Shown: piece by piece, positions 35,365 to 46,642 of the stretch
How positions within the stretch are numbered: position 1 is the stretch's first letter
Layout of the letters: every line of letters starts with the position of its first letter
Assembly: GCA_943737045.1 (NCBI GenBank)
Contig: CALSFV010000475.1
Coordinates: forward strand, 1-64,000
Origin: Parapristionchus giblindavisi
Taxonomy: Eukaryota > Nematoda > Chromadorea > Rhabditida > Diplogasteridae
Direction: 5' to 3'
DNA: 64,000 nt
The notes under the pieces: model-generated
The model's database searches: none
The model's input: only the letters and a program-made list of their open reading frames with translations
Told to the model about the DNA's origin: nothing
Position numbers and translations under genes: made by a program

Positions 35365-38300
35365 TTATTATTATCTAACCTTGATTAGAAATGTTCTTTG
35401 AGATAATTCAAATGAGCATTGATGATTGAATTGAATGTAACTTATTAGTATAAGTATAATGATATTGATTATGGAATGACTATATTGATTGCTTTCTTTA
35501 CAGTAAGATAATGGAAGGAGCGAATAAACTAACAGCAAGTGTCATCCATCATCCAAGAATAGGAGGAAATGATCTCATTGGTATCTTTACTATATAGTTA
35601 AATAATGTAGAATTGGATGACAAATGAATAGTATTTGATTCTTATATCTTGTATAAGGAGGATAGACTACATTTAACTTCTTTGTCTCAATTAGAATATT
35701 TATAGTGAAAAATGAATTTGGTTAGTAACGTTATGGGGAAATGGCATATCGTAATTGTTATAATGTTGAAAAGGGTACGGAGGAGACCACAATTGATTCT
35801 TATACGGACGCCTATATATTGATTGATTTAACAGGAAAAGCAGAGATTTCTTTATCTGATATCATTGATGTATCATCTGCTACATGGTTCCCTTTACTTA
35901 AAAGACCTAAAGATGAGAAATATAGGTAATATGATTGAACAATAATAATACCTTTATCCATTCCATTTATAGAGGTGAAGTTCTTCTTCAATTCAAGTTT
36001 TCATATGTGAAACCACAATTGAGTATATCGAATCTATCATTGAATACCATCCCAAAAGGTATGCATTATATTATTTATTTATCATATTTTCAATATTTAT
36101 GATAGTGAGTAATTTAATATTTGATATTCTTTAGATACCGTACTTGCAAAGATGAAGAGAAAGATGAAATTAGGTAAAAAGGATAAAGATTCGGTCTCAG
36201 TATTTTCTTCTTTTGCTCCATCAATGCGTAGATTAGATAAACCTGAACCAAGTGATTCTATTGTTAATAAATCATTCCATGAAGCTGCTGGAAGAAGGTT
36301 TGTTATTATATTTAAGAAGTTCTATTATATTTAAGAAGTTCTATATCACGGATCTCCTGTAAATGTGTATGAAAATAAGAACTATTTTGCACAGAAAAAA
36401 AATAATTTTCCTCCCTTTTTATTGATAGTTGTTAGACTGGCCTAACTGATTGCGAAAACCACATTTTTAAATTTCGGTTATCGAAATTTGCATATTTTTG
36501 CAATTTTTTTTACTGTCAACTTCAATTGAATGTAACTCGCTTCGTTTTTGAGCAATTGTGTAAAAAATTTTTCAATCTGTTGCTAATGACCTCGTCTACA
36601 AATAACTCAACTAAGGATATGGACGGAAATGCTGTTTTTCATGTGTTATTGCAAGAATTTTTTTTTGTGTTTTTTTGGACACAAAATGCGATTTTTCTCG
36701 AAAATTTTCTGTAAAGGATAAGAGTTTTATTACAGATTCGGATTCCCCGTCCTCAACTTGGGGTATCCTGATATATCTTTTAACCCATCTCTGCCCCCCC
36801 CCCCCCCAATAGGGCTACTGTATATCGTCCAGGACTTAGTGCAATTTTATCTCAAATCACTTTTTCGGTTGTAAATCAGTTCAAACTTATGCTATTGTAC
36901 TTATTAGCATATTTAAGCCCTGTAACTCGACCAACCTAACAAAATGGTCTTAGTGCTTCGAATTCTCAACAACCATCATTTTTGAGATATGAATCGAAAA
37001 CTGATTTTATTAACGATTGTTCTCCTTTCTGACTTGATGCAACTTAAAAACACCAGCTTTTTCGTTATTTTAGAAGAATTATAATGTTTTCTTTCTGAAT
37101 TTACTTTAAACCATCGATTGGATGTGGATGTGGCCGAGGATGAGAGAGCGATAACTTCGGATGCCATCTATGATATGATCTACAGTGATTTCTCAGAGTT
37201 TTTCGAAGGTTCCATAGATATTCTTGATTCAAACAGCTTCTTCGACCTTAACGTTCAATAAACTAAAATCAATAAACCATAAACGGGAACAATGAAAGTC
37301 ACATTGAAGAATAAAAAAAGATTTTTCACGAAAGAATCAAAGAATCGTTAATAAAATCAGTTTTCGATTCATATCTCAAAAATGATGGTTGTTGAGAATT
37401 CGAAGCACTAAGACCATTTTGTTAGGTTGGTCGAGTTACAGGGCTTAAATATGCTAATAAGTACAATAGCATAAGTTTGAACTGATTTACAACCGAAAAA
37501 GTGATTTGAGATAAAATTGCACTAAGTCCTGGACGATATACAGTAGCCCTATTGGGGGGGGGGGGGGGGCAGAGATGGGTTAAAAGATATATCAGGATAC
37601 CCCAAGTTGAGGACGGGGAATCCGAATCTGCAATAAAACTCTTATCCTTTAGAGAAAATTTTCGAGAAAAATCGCATTTTGTGTGCTAAAAAACAGTTTT
37701 CTTGCAATAACACATGAAAAACAGCATTTCCGTCCATATCCTTAGTTGAGTTATTTGTAGACGAGGTCATTAGCAACAGATTGAAAAATTGTTTTTCACG
37801 ATTGCTCAAAAACGAAGCGAGTTACATTCAATTGAAGTTGACAGTAAAAAAAATTGCATAAATATGCAAATTTCGAAAACCGAAATTTAAAAATGTGGTT
37901 TTCGCAATCAGTTAGGCCATTCCAACAACTATCAATAAAAAAGGAGGAAAATTATTTTTTTCTGTGCAATCGCTTCATACACTTTTTACAGGAGATCCGT
38001 GATATCATGCAAATTAGTTGTTTCTTTTGCCATACAAGTTCAATTTAATTACATAATAGTCTTGAGTAGTCTTTCTAAATGGTTAATATAATGATTCCAG
38101 TATGGGTAATGTATCATCATCATCACGAATGAATAATTCATTAGATGTATTCATTCCTCCTCCTATTGCTACTTCTTCTCCATTCCAATCACCTAATCCA
38201 AATCATCAATCTCAGGTTACTCATAGTATACATTAAATGCATTATTGAGCTTTTTTACTCCAAATGACAAAAAATGATTGAGTTTGGAAATATTTAATGA

Positions 38301-41300
38301 TAACTAGTTGTGCTGTATTTCAGTATATGTCTGGATCGAATCTGAATATATCGAATATCTCAACGGCTGAATCATTTGGTAACATATCTACACTACAAAG
38401 ACAGAATTCACGTAGATCATTTGCTTCATCTGGTTTTGGATCTAGTAAAAGTAAAGGAGGAAAGGTTAATATTATACTTTTATCATTTTGTATTTATATT
38501 TATATATATATATTGTGAATAATGACTGACTTACTCTTCTGCCCCTGACCCCTGACTTACTCTTCTGCACTTAGTGCTGATAAGATAAATGTATTGTATT
38601 GTATTGTATTGTATCGTAATATCCTACGTCCCCCACTCATTGCGATAATGAGCGTCTGAAACGGGGACGCAGGTACTAAACCCCTGGTCGTGTAAACCAA
38701 ATACTAAAGAGGGGATAAAGGTATTATTTATCTACAAGTACAATAAACCAGAAATAAACTCCTCCTGACCTTCGATACCTAGGCATGGGGCTAGAAAGTA
38801 GGGGTTTTAATAGATAAGAAAACAAAATAACAAAAAGGACTAAGATACATAAACAAAGCGACCTCTCCCCATCCTCGCCTGAACTCTCTCTAAAGGGAGG
38901 TAGTCCAAAGACCACGCCTCTGAAGATGGAATGAGAGAGGTAGAGAAAGATCAGTCAAAAGAAGGGAGATGACTAATAGTGTGAAAGGGAATGAAAAGAC
39001 GGGGATGTAACGTCTTACAACTTAACGGGCTTGAGCTCCCGCGAAAGAATAAGAGTGATTGGTTTGGGATGTGATTTGAAGAAATATGATGTACAGAGAT
39101 TAGATAATATGGTAGAAGAAAGTATTGAATAGGTTGGATTCCTGCCTACTTCTACATCACTGAGAAAGGTTGCTCTTTTGATTATTTTTTTTTAAATCTT
39201 TTTTTTTAATCTTCATTCCATTACGAGAGGGATTTGACTGTCTCCTGAAGTAGTGGAGAGTGACAGTGGGAGATCAGTCATTCTTCTAGAATCTTTCATG
39301 TCGAGATGAAATCCAAGTAGGGAGAAGAATGACGAAGGGAAGGTGATTCATTGAGCCTGTATAGAGTGAAAGGCTGATAGAGTCCATGTCGTGGACGATG
39401 AGATGATCATGATGATGATGAAGAAATGCAGTGAATGAAGAAATCAAGAATGGATACTCACTGTAGTGACAGGAGGTTGAAGATCATCATAGTTTGTCGA
39501 TGAATTGTGTTGGGGAATTCGTAATGGAGCAATGAAGATATGCCTCATTCTTTTGGCATATTAATTTGGCAACTCAGTTAATAGTTTCAGTCAGGAATCC
39601 AAGGTTTCAAAAGAGTGGATTGAGGAATTTCTAATCTCTGTACGAACTTGAAATTGGGAATAAAACAAGAAAAGAAGAAACGAGAGTAATTGGGTGATAA
39701 CGAAACGAAATTAATTGGTTGTGGATGCTTGTTGCATATGGGAGGAAAGAAGGAGGGTAAAATTAAGGAATAAGAATGTTAACAGTATTAAATGAGCATA
39801 CGAACAAAATGGTTGATTATGAGAAATATGAATTAAATGGATAATGATGATGTGATAATATAGAATCAATAAAATAATAGAACGATAGAATACATTGCAA
39901 CTGACTCTTCTTGCTAGTCTCGCAGATCTTTTCGTGGTAGCAGTGATGACGACGGCTTCTGACGTAGATGACGAGGCGAAGACACGGCTGGATGGAGGGT
40001 CAGCAGATCTTGTGTGATGTTCAGAGCCAAGGCTACGATTGGGAGATGCTCGACCCAGTCGTTCGCACTTTCTCGAACGAAAGATGAGAGGGCCTCCTCG
40101 AGATTACGTCTTATCCATTCAACAATCCATTGGAAGATGGATTAGTGGACGTTCAGATCTGATGAGATGGATGGTAGTTGATCTCGTCGATGATGACGGA
40201 TGGGTATCGTTCACTGATAGTCAACACACAGAGTTCCCGAGGGTTACCCACGCATTCTGTGTGAAGCTAAGGACGAGGTGGAGACTAGTAGAAGAGATAG
40301 TCGGTTGTAGACTAAGAAAATGGCGACTATGAAGAATATCGTGTAGACTACATGGTAGTCAATTGAAGAGTTAGACGATAGACTACTAAGTAGACGGACG
40401 AGTAGACGGCCTGGTAGACGATTGAAGAATTAGACGATAGATGACTAAGAAGACGATAGACGTTAGGGAAGGGGGGGGGGCAAGAAGGGTGGGATTTTTT
40501 TTAAAGAGAGTACGGTAAGGAGGGAATGAAAGGAAAAGGAGAGAAAAAAAATGGAAGTTGTTAAAAGTACATGTGGGAAACTGTAGGAAAGTGCGCGAAA
40601 GTATGAATAGGAGTGGGGGGAGGGTGTGAAAGAGAGGGGAGAGGGTGGACTGAGATGAAGGGGGGGGGGGTGTTTCTTTGTCTGACGCAGATGGAAGTGT
40701 CCCCAGGTGGTTGCACTTACACAACCGATGAAACTATGGTGAGAGAGAGAGTTTGGCCGATTGGATCGATTAGATGTGGAGAGGTCGCTATAGTCCCATG
40801 CCCATTTATCGTCAACCAAATTCCCCGTCGACGACTGCATTTGCGCTTTTATTTGAGGCGTGCGAGGGTCTTGCACCTATGGGATCATTAGTCCTAATGA
40901 GGTGGCCGCAATTGGGGGTGAGTGGGTTAAGAGCCAAGGTGTGAAGTGAATACAGAGAAAAAAAGTTGATTATTGTATGGGGCAGCGGCAGTATGTTCTA
41001 TCTTTAGTTCTTGATTGAAAGAGTTAGAAAAATTTTTTAAAAAAAGAAAAGAGGAGGATCAGAGGAATCTAAAGATAGCGCAACTCAAGATTTTTATACA
41101 AAACATGCATCGATATAGCGATCGTGCGAACATACATAATACTTCCTCTCCCGATGACTAGAGGGCATCTCGCGTGCAACACGTATACTCATGCATCATG
41201 AAATGACAGGTGGTGTGCTCGTGCTCGGGTAGACAGTGTAGTGCCGTGATACAGTCTTAGACGACATTTCTGTCGACCAAGAATCCCACGACGACGGAAT

Positions 41301-42563
41301 GTGCAAAATTGAACCAATTTTTGAGGGGAAAAAAAGACAAAAGAAAGTGGTTGTGCAAGCTTTTCAAAACCAAATTGTGAAGAGTAGTTGGCGGAGAAAA
41401 CTCGGAAACGTCCAACGGTCGCCAGTGGGTATACGTGTGCATGGGGACTGTGCTATAAGCGAGGTACAAGGGGAACGGCACTGTGAAAAACCAGCATAGA
41501 AGAGGTGGGCAAAAACGACGGAGTATTCTCAACGTCCATTACTGGCAATGCGGAGCGAACTCGAACGCATGCATACAAAGAATACGATAAGGTGCTGGGA
41601 CATGCTAGGCTGGGAAAAGCGCGCAACTCGGACGGGTAGAGAATATGGCAGGGTCGGAGTTTTCCTAATTGGTGTGCAAGAAGATCTAACGATTTGCGTG
41701 ATCAGTGCGAAAAGTTAGGTTCAAGGGGAGTAATTAGGGGTAAAGTTAAATAAATGGTGTAGCATGCACTGTGGACCCTAAGTACTGGAGGGAGAGCGAA
41801 CCGGGACTCCACGTAATATCCTACGTCCCCCACTCATTGCGATAATGAGCGTCTGAAACGGGGACGCAGGTACTAAACCCCTGGTCGTGTAAACCAAATA
41901 CTAAAGAGGGGATAAAGGTATTATTTATCTACAAGTACAATAAACCAGAAATAAACTCCTCCTGACCTTCGATACCTAGGCATGGGGCTAGAAAGTAGGG
42001 GTTTTAATAGATAAGAAAACAAAATAACAAAAAGGACTAAGATACATAAACAAAGCGACCTCTCCCCATCCTCGCCTGAACTCTCTCTAAAGGGAGGTAG
42101 TCCAAAGACCACGCCTCTGAAGATGGAATGAGAGAGGTAGAGAAAGATCAGTCAAAAGAAGGGAGATGACTAATAGTGTGAAAGGGAATGAAAAGACGGG
42201 GATGTAACGGTATTGTGAATAATTAATGGATGAGATAATCCTTATTGGAAAAAAGCGGTATTTATTCCATAATGAATGAATGAATACTATTCTAGAAAGG
42301 AGAAGAAGAACGTGTATCAGGTCAATCAGAATGGGATTTAGCTGCTGAAGTTGATAGATTACGTGCTGAATTAGCTGTGAAAGATAGTAGATTGAAGGAT
42401 ATGGAAGAGTATATTGATACTCTTGTTAAGAAGGTATATATTCATTTGAATCATCTCATATTATATATCTATTCCATTGAAGGTCATGGAACATCATCCA
42501 GAGTTATTAGCTAAACCATCTACACGTGGATATGTACCATCTATGGCATTTAACTTTAGATAA
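34993..42563 (+). CDS. Rab11 family-interacting protein (C2 domain + Rab-binding domain)
   Basis: Eleven exons (34993-35020, 35072-35142, 35195-35277, 35504-35580, 35835-35925, 35973-36058, 36135-36297, 38101-38215, 38324-38464, 42296-42433, 42483-42563) give 357 aa. Residues ~5-145 are a C2 domain as in class I Rab11-FIPs (VLCARGLMLKGHTD, TDIQWNESCEFKI, ATWFPLLKRPKDEKYRGEVLLQF). The middle is Ser/Lys-rich and probably disordered. Residues ~290-340 are a coiled coil ending in the FIP Rab-binding motif (EEYIDTLVKKVMEHHPELL), which binds GTP-Rab11 on recycling endosomes. The coding sequence is small but spans 7.6 kb, because intron 7 holds a foldback and intron 9 an LTR-type element. The start is the first Met in frame with the C2 domain. 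Length is shorter than vertebrate class I FIPs. Confidence 0.88.
35295..35363 (+). repeat. (TTA)n microsatellite
   Basis: About 22 uninterrupted ATT/TTA units in intron 3 of the Rab11-FIP gene. Confidence 0.97.
36347..38001. mobile_element. Foldback element in Rab11-FIP intron 7
   Basis: Long inverted repeats, left 36347 to about 37018 and right about 37343-38001, around a 325-bp loop. Terminal sequence CACGGATCTCCTGTAAA is mirrored at the right end. ATAT flanks both ends, but that motif is itself palindromic, so the duplication length is ambiguous. Each arm has a homopolymer (C run at about 36794, G run at about 37555) in complementary position. No transposase frame is visible. Confidence 0.85.
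38615..39012. repeat. Left long terminal repeat
   Basis: Contains a 63-codon frame on the minus strand (38724-38915) that is repeated exactly in the right copy; this is a consequence of the duplication, not a gene. Confidence 0.8.
41812..42209. repeat. Right long terminal repeat
   Basis: Same length and, by eye, the same sequence as the left copy. Confidence 0.8.
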
Positions 42564-43192
42564 AATGAATATCCATTCATATTAGATATGATCTATCACT
42601 TGGCATATATATTTCCTTAGTCTATTCCATGTATTCATCTTTTAGAATATATAAATATGTATATTGTATTGTCTATGATGATTAGTTGATCAGTTTGTTT
42701 GTCTTACTAGTAAGTGTATTGTCATACCATACTTGTAGTTGTTGTTTATAGTCAATCTCTTTAGATCAATCAAGGGTATCTATTAGTACTTAATTCCGTC
42801 CTCTACTTCTATTCACTCATCTTCTTTTCATTCATTCATTCATTCATTCAATTCAACTTCTATATATATGTATATACCATATCAATGAACTAAAACAGCT
42901 TCTAATTATCGATTTCTCAATATCTCAATAGTCATTACTTTAAGTATATCAATCTATTCATCCATGTGATTTGTTCTTCTATTCTGTGAATATCTTATAG
43001 TTGTATCTATATATTCAATTGATTGGCTAATTGCAAATAACATATAAATCATTTATCGTGTATTGAGTTATGAAGAAAAATATGGATATGAGTGTGGTTG
43101 ATGATACCAAGTAAATACAATAGTATGTTATATTGATTGATTATTTAGAGAAATGTAAAATCATGAATTAATTTTTAACTTTATTTTTAGAT
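42564..43192. other. Intergenic Rab11-FIP / npp-2
   Basis: AT-rich spacer. A short frame starting at 43070 (Met-Lys-Lys-Asn) cannot be spliced in frame to Nup85 and is probably not coding. TTTATTTTTAG immediately precedes the Nup85 start and looks like a trans-splice acceptor. Confidence 0.55.
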
Positions 43193-46100
43193 ATGCCAAT
43201 CAAACATAAATTTGCATTTTGTGAATCATCGACAATCCAAATAATTTGTGAAGAGAATGAGGGTGAATTAGTATTTAGATGGAAGTTCTTTATACATTTG
43301 TATATTCAGATGGATATGGTCGTATACTATCAAAGAATGAAGTTAAGTCTGATGAATATCTTATATTCTCTAATCCATCTATACGTAAACTAATAATGGA
43401 GATGCATGCTGTATTCACTTCTACTAATGTTGTTGCTAAGACTTGTAAACTTAGTGCTACTCAGTTAGTTCAATCATTAATAATATATAGTTAATGAATA
43501 TATTTATTAAGGGCAGTATCATTCTCTCATCAATATCGTTCAGTTCTACATAGAATATGTGAGAATGATGATGAAACAAGTGCATGGGCACTATTTGAAA
43601 CTCTTTACTTTTGTCCTGCACGTATGTATTCCATATCTATTGTATATCTATCATAATATAATCATTATAGAGACTCCTCTTGTATGTGATATAACTCTAT
43701 GGGGTCAACAATCATTCACTATATGTGATGATTCAATGGAACAACTTGTTGGAGAGAAACGAATCAATAATTCATCCATTGATACATGTCCTTCATATTG
43801 GAATACGGTAATGAATAGAGATTATTGATTGGTATATTCATTCATTTCTTTATTCCTTTTACAGATTTTAATTCATTTATTGTGTTGTCGATGGAATACA
43901 GTAGGATCTTTATTAGAAGAAGGGAGAATGGATGAAGGAAAGAAGAGATTATATAATACATTGAGATCATTTCAAATGGATTGGTTAGCTAAAGAAGATA
44001 CTGTATGTTTTACTTTTTCTATATCACTTTTAGTTAAGATTCAATGAATACTGTAGTGTATTCTAAATATAAATGATATTAATAGAATGATTATTAAGTT
44101 GGTTCGTGTTGATGAATGGCAATCGAAGTTAAGAGATGATCTAGATAAGGGAATATACTCAAAAAGTACTCAATTATATAATATTGTTGAGATATTATTA
44201 GGAAAGGAATCGGTAAGTATGATTGATATGTTGTATTTAGTATATTGAATATGAATATATTATAGACTATATCATCAATATCATCATCTCTTCTTACCCA
44301 TTGGTGGCAGATTGTTCCCATTATTATTCTAACTAGATATCGATCAGTTAATTCAAAACAACTCAAACCTATTGCACAGGTATGAATACATTGAAATATC
44401 TCATCAATATATACTAGATATAATATGGATATAATATGTATACATTTAGAAATGTCGTAGTCTTTTATCATCTTCATCATCAAATGTATTCGATGCTCTT
44501 CTATCAAATGATCTACAAGATGCACTCATTCATCTATCATCATCTCTATGGATTGCAGTTCATCTAACTGATCTATTATATCATACTGAGGTATATCATC
44601 TCATCCTTCATATATTATAGTCTATATCTTATTATTCAGCATGATCATCATCATAATGAATCAACATTATATCTTCGTCGTTCATTATTAAGAGAATATG
44701 GATGCGCTCTATTCGCCCATGTATGATCATATAATACTTTAATTCATTATCTATATCTTTCTTTTTTTTCAAAAGTGCACATAAACTGTGAAAAAGGGAT
44801 TGACTAGAAAACAGCATATGTTAGATGGTGTATGATGTATGATGTATGAATGGATGAATGGATGAATGGATGAAGTAGTTGTTCTTTGAGTGCAAAGTAT
44901 CACGTGTCTATTTCTCTCTATTCTATTACATTCAAACGATCACTTCTTCTTTCTATAATACTAATCTATTATAGACTTCACTATGGCAATTAGGAGTTGA
45001 TTATCTATACAATGCAGGTACAGATGGACAAAATGATCTTATCAATCTGGTTAGTTCATTCATAATATCAAATATTGATTGATTTACTAATCGATATCTT
45101 TCAGTTGTGTCATCTCCCATTGGATAGTGAGAGAACAGCAAAAAGAGCATTAAGAGAAGCAGAAATGTTAATGATATGTAATAGAGATGAAGAAGGAATT
45201 GATGAAGGAATGAATATAAGAAGAAGAGGAGATACTAATAGAGCTATTATATGTATTGCACGAACTATGTCATTAAGGCATTTAAAAGGAAGAAGATGGG
45301 AAGCTGCTCTAACATGGGCATTGAATGATCTATCTGGTATGTTAAAAATGATCTGTCTTGATATACCTTAAGTAAATTAAAAGCCATTTTCTAAAAAAAA
45401 CTTTGCGAACCCCCAGCCCACATTTTGCCTTTTCGCACGGTTGTTGTCAACCAAAAAAAATGATTAGAATTCCCTAGAAAATGTTTAAAAACACGTTAAA
45501 ACAACTTATTTATTATATACTCATTATCTGGTAACTAATCCATTTCCTTAAATTAGGATATCATTGATATTAATATATCAATACATTTCCATCTATTCAA
45601 ATATTACTTGTATTATATTTCAATTGAAGGAGATTGTATAGAAGAAGTAGTCACTCGTATTCTTAACTCTGCTACTGGAGAAGAAATTTCCCATCTTGAT
45701 CTTGTTGAACAATTGGGACGAGAGGTAATCAATAAATTAATATTTCGATTGATATATTATCATCTACCGTAATCTATTAAGGTTCTTCGTTCATCATCAC
45801 TTACTCTTCTATATAATCTCTATCGATTCCATCGAGCAGATAAGGAAGACAATAAAGAGGCTGCACTTAAGGTATACGGTAGATGAGAGAAGATATATCG
45901 ATCTTTGATCTTTATTTAAGGTACTTGTCGATACAGTAATCTCTCCTGATGTACCATCGGCATTCCGTGAGAAATTATTCAATGAACTACTTCGGTTTCT
46001 TGATAATGGAGTGAGTTTATTTGTTTATCATTCATTTGATCATTATCATCTCTTATTCATCTCATTCATTTCAGTCAACGGTTATTGATTCATCCTCTAT

Positions 46101-46269
46101 ATATTCTCTACTTGAACTTATTACATGTCATTCAATCAATAATGGAGAGGATACTGTATTGAGTACAGTTCGTGTTCGTCTTATCGATTCATTAGCTCAT
46201 AGCCTCAATCCACCTAAGGGATCTCTTACTAGTATTCATCAGGGTGGTCGATCAATATTACGATGTTAA
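43193..46269 (+). CDS. npp-2: Nuclear pore protein Nup85 (Nup75 family)
   Basis: Fifteen exons (43193-43262, 43310-43463, 43512-43621, 43671-43807, 43865-44002, 44099-44212, 44266-44379, 44450-44590, 44640-44720, 44975-45049, 45105-45336, 45630-45724, 45782-45871, 45921-46010, 46075-46269) encode 611 aa. Nup85 is an all-helical scaffold protein of the Y-shaped Nup107-160 complex. Recognisable blocks are HQYRSVLHRIC, SYWNTILIHLLCCRWNTVGSLLEEGRMDEG, the hallmark LSSSLWIAVHLTDLLYHTE, LREYGCALFAHTSLWQLGVDYL, LPLDSERTAKRALR and IARTMSLRHLKGRRWEAALTW. Apparent frame change near 43270 is resolved by a 47-nt intron with donor G|GTGAAT; no frameshift is needed. The start is 2 nt after an acceptor-like AG. 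Confidence 0.9.
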
Positions 46270-46642
46270 TCGATATTCTTGTTATCTCTTATATTGTATT
46301 GATTTATGATCTCATATATTCGTTATTCCGATTGTAATATTTGATTTGTTTGTATTCAAGTTGATCCAATGTTATTGTATGAATGAAATATTTCCATAAT
46401 ATAATGAGGAGAGAATTGTATCATAAGGTTGTATTGGCCTTGTTGAGATATTGATAGAGATCATTATATGTTTAAAGAAAATGGAATGAATGTTAGAAAA
46501 CAATTTGATCTGTTTACAAAAGATGATTATATAAGACTTAAATGATACAGATTAGCAATTTTTGTTTGTTATTATACATATTGTAAAGCGATGGAATGAT
46601 TCTTTTATTTTGTATAATGATTAATTATATGTAATATATAGA
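46270..46642. other. Short intergenic space npp-2 / ACAD8
   Basis: 373 bp without a gene, ending in AATATATAG one base before the ACAD8 start. Distance and acceptor suggest a two-gene operon, as with thoc-1/rrp-9. Confidence 0.5.

Larger units (their letters stand above)
38615..42209. mobile_element. Non-autonomous LTR-type retroelement (LARD-like)
   Basis: Two 398-bp direct repeats (38615-39012 and 41812-42209), apparently identical, bound a 2.8-kb interior. Each repeat begins CGTAATATCC and ends GGATGTAACG, an imperfect 10-bp inverted end. GTAT flanks both sides (38611-38614, 42210-42213), consistent with a 4-bp target duplication. A purine-rich stretch (GGAGGGAGAGCG) lies just before the right repeat.  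The interior has no gag, protease, reverse transcriptase or integrase frame, and I found no convincing primer binding site. The apparent identity of the repeats implies a recent insertion. The interior is more GC-rich than its surroundings. Confidence 0.75.

Noticed and set aside
40039..41532. Open frames of 66-137 codons inside the LTR-type element
   Set aside because: None shows gag, protease, RT or integrase motifs; they overlap in several frames across purine-rich DNA.
43070..43110. Upstream first exon for Nup85 starting MKKNMDMS
   Set aside because: Joining it to the next exon gives a stop after six codons in every reasonable splice; the acceptor before 43193 fits trans-splicing better.
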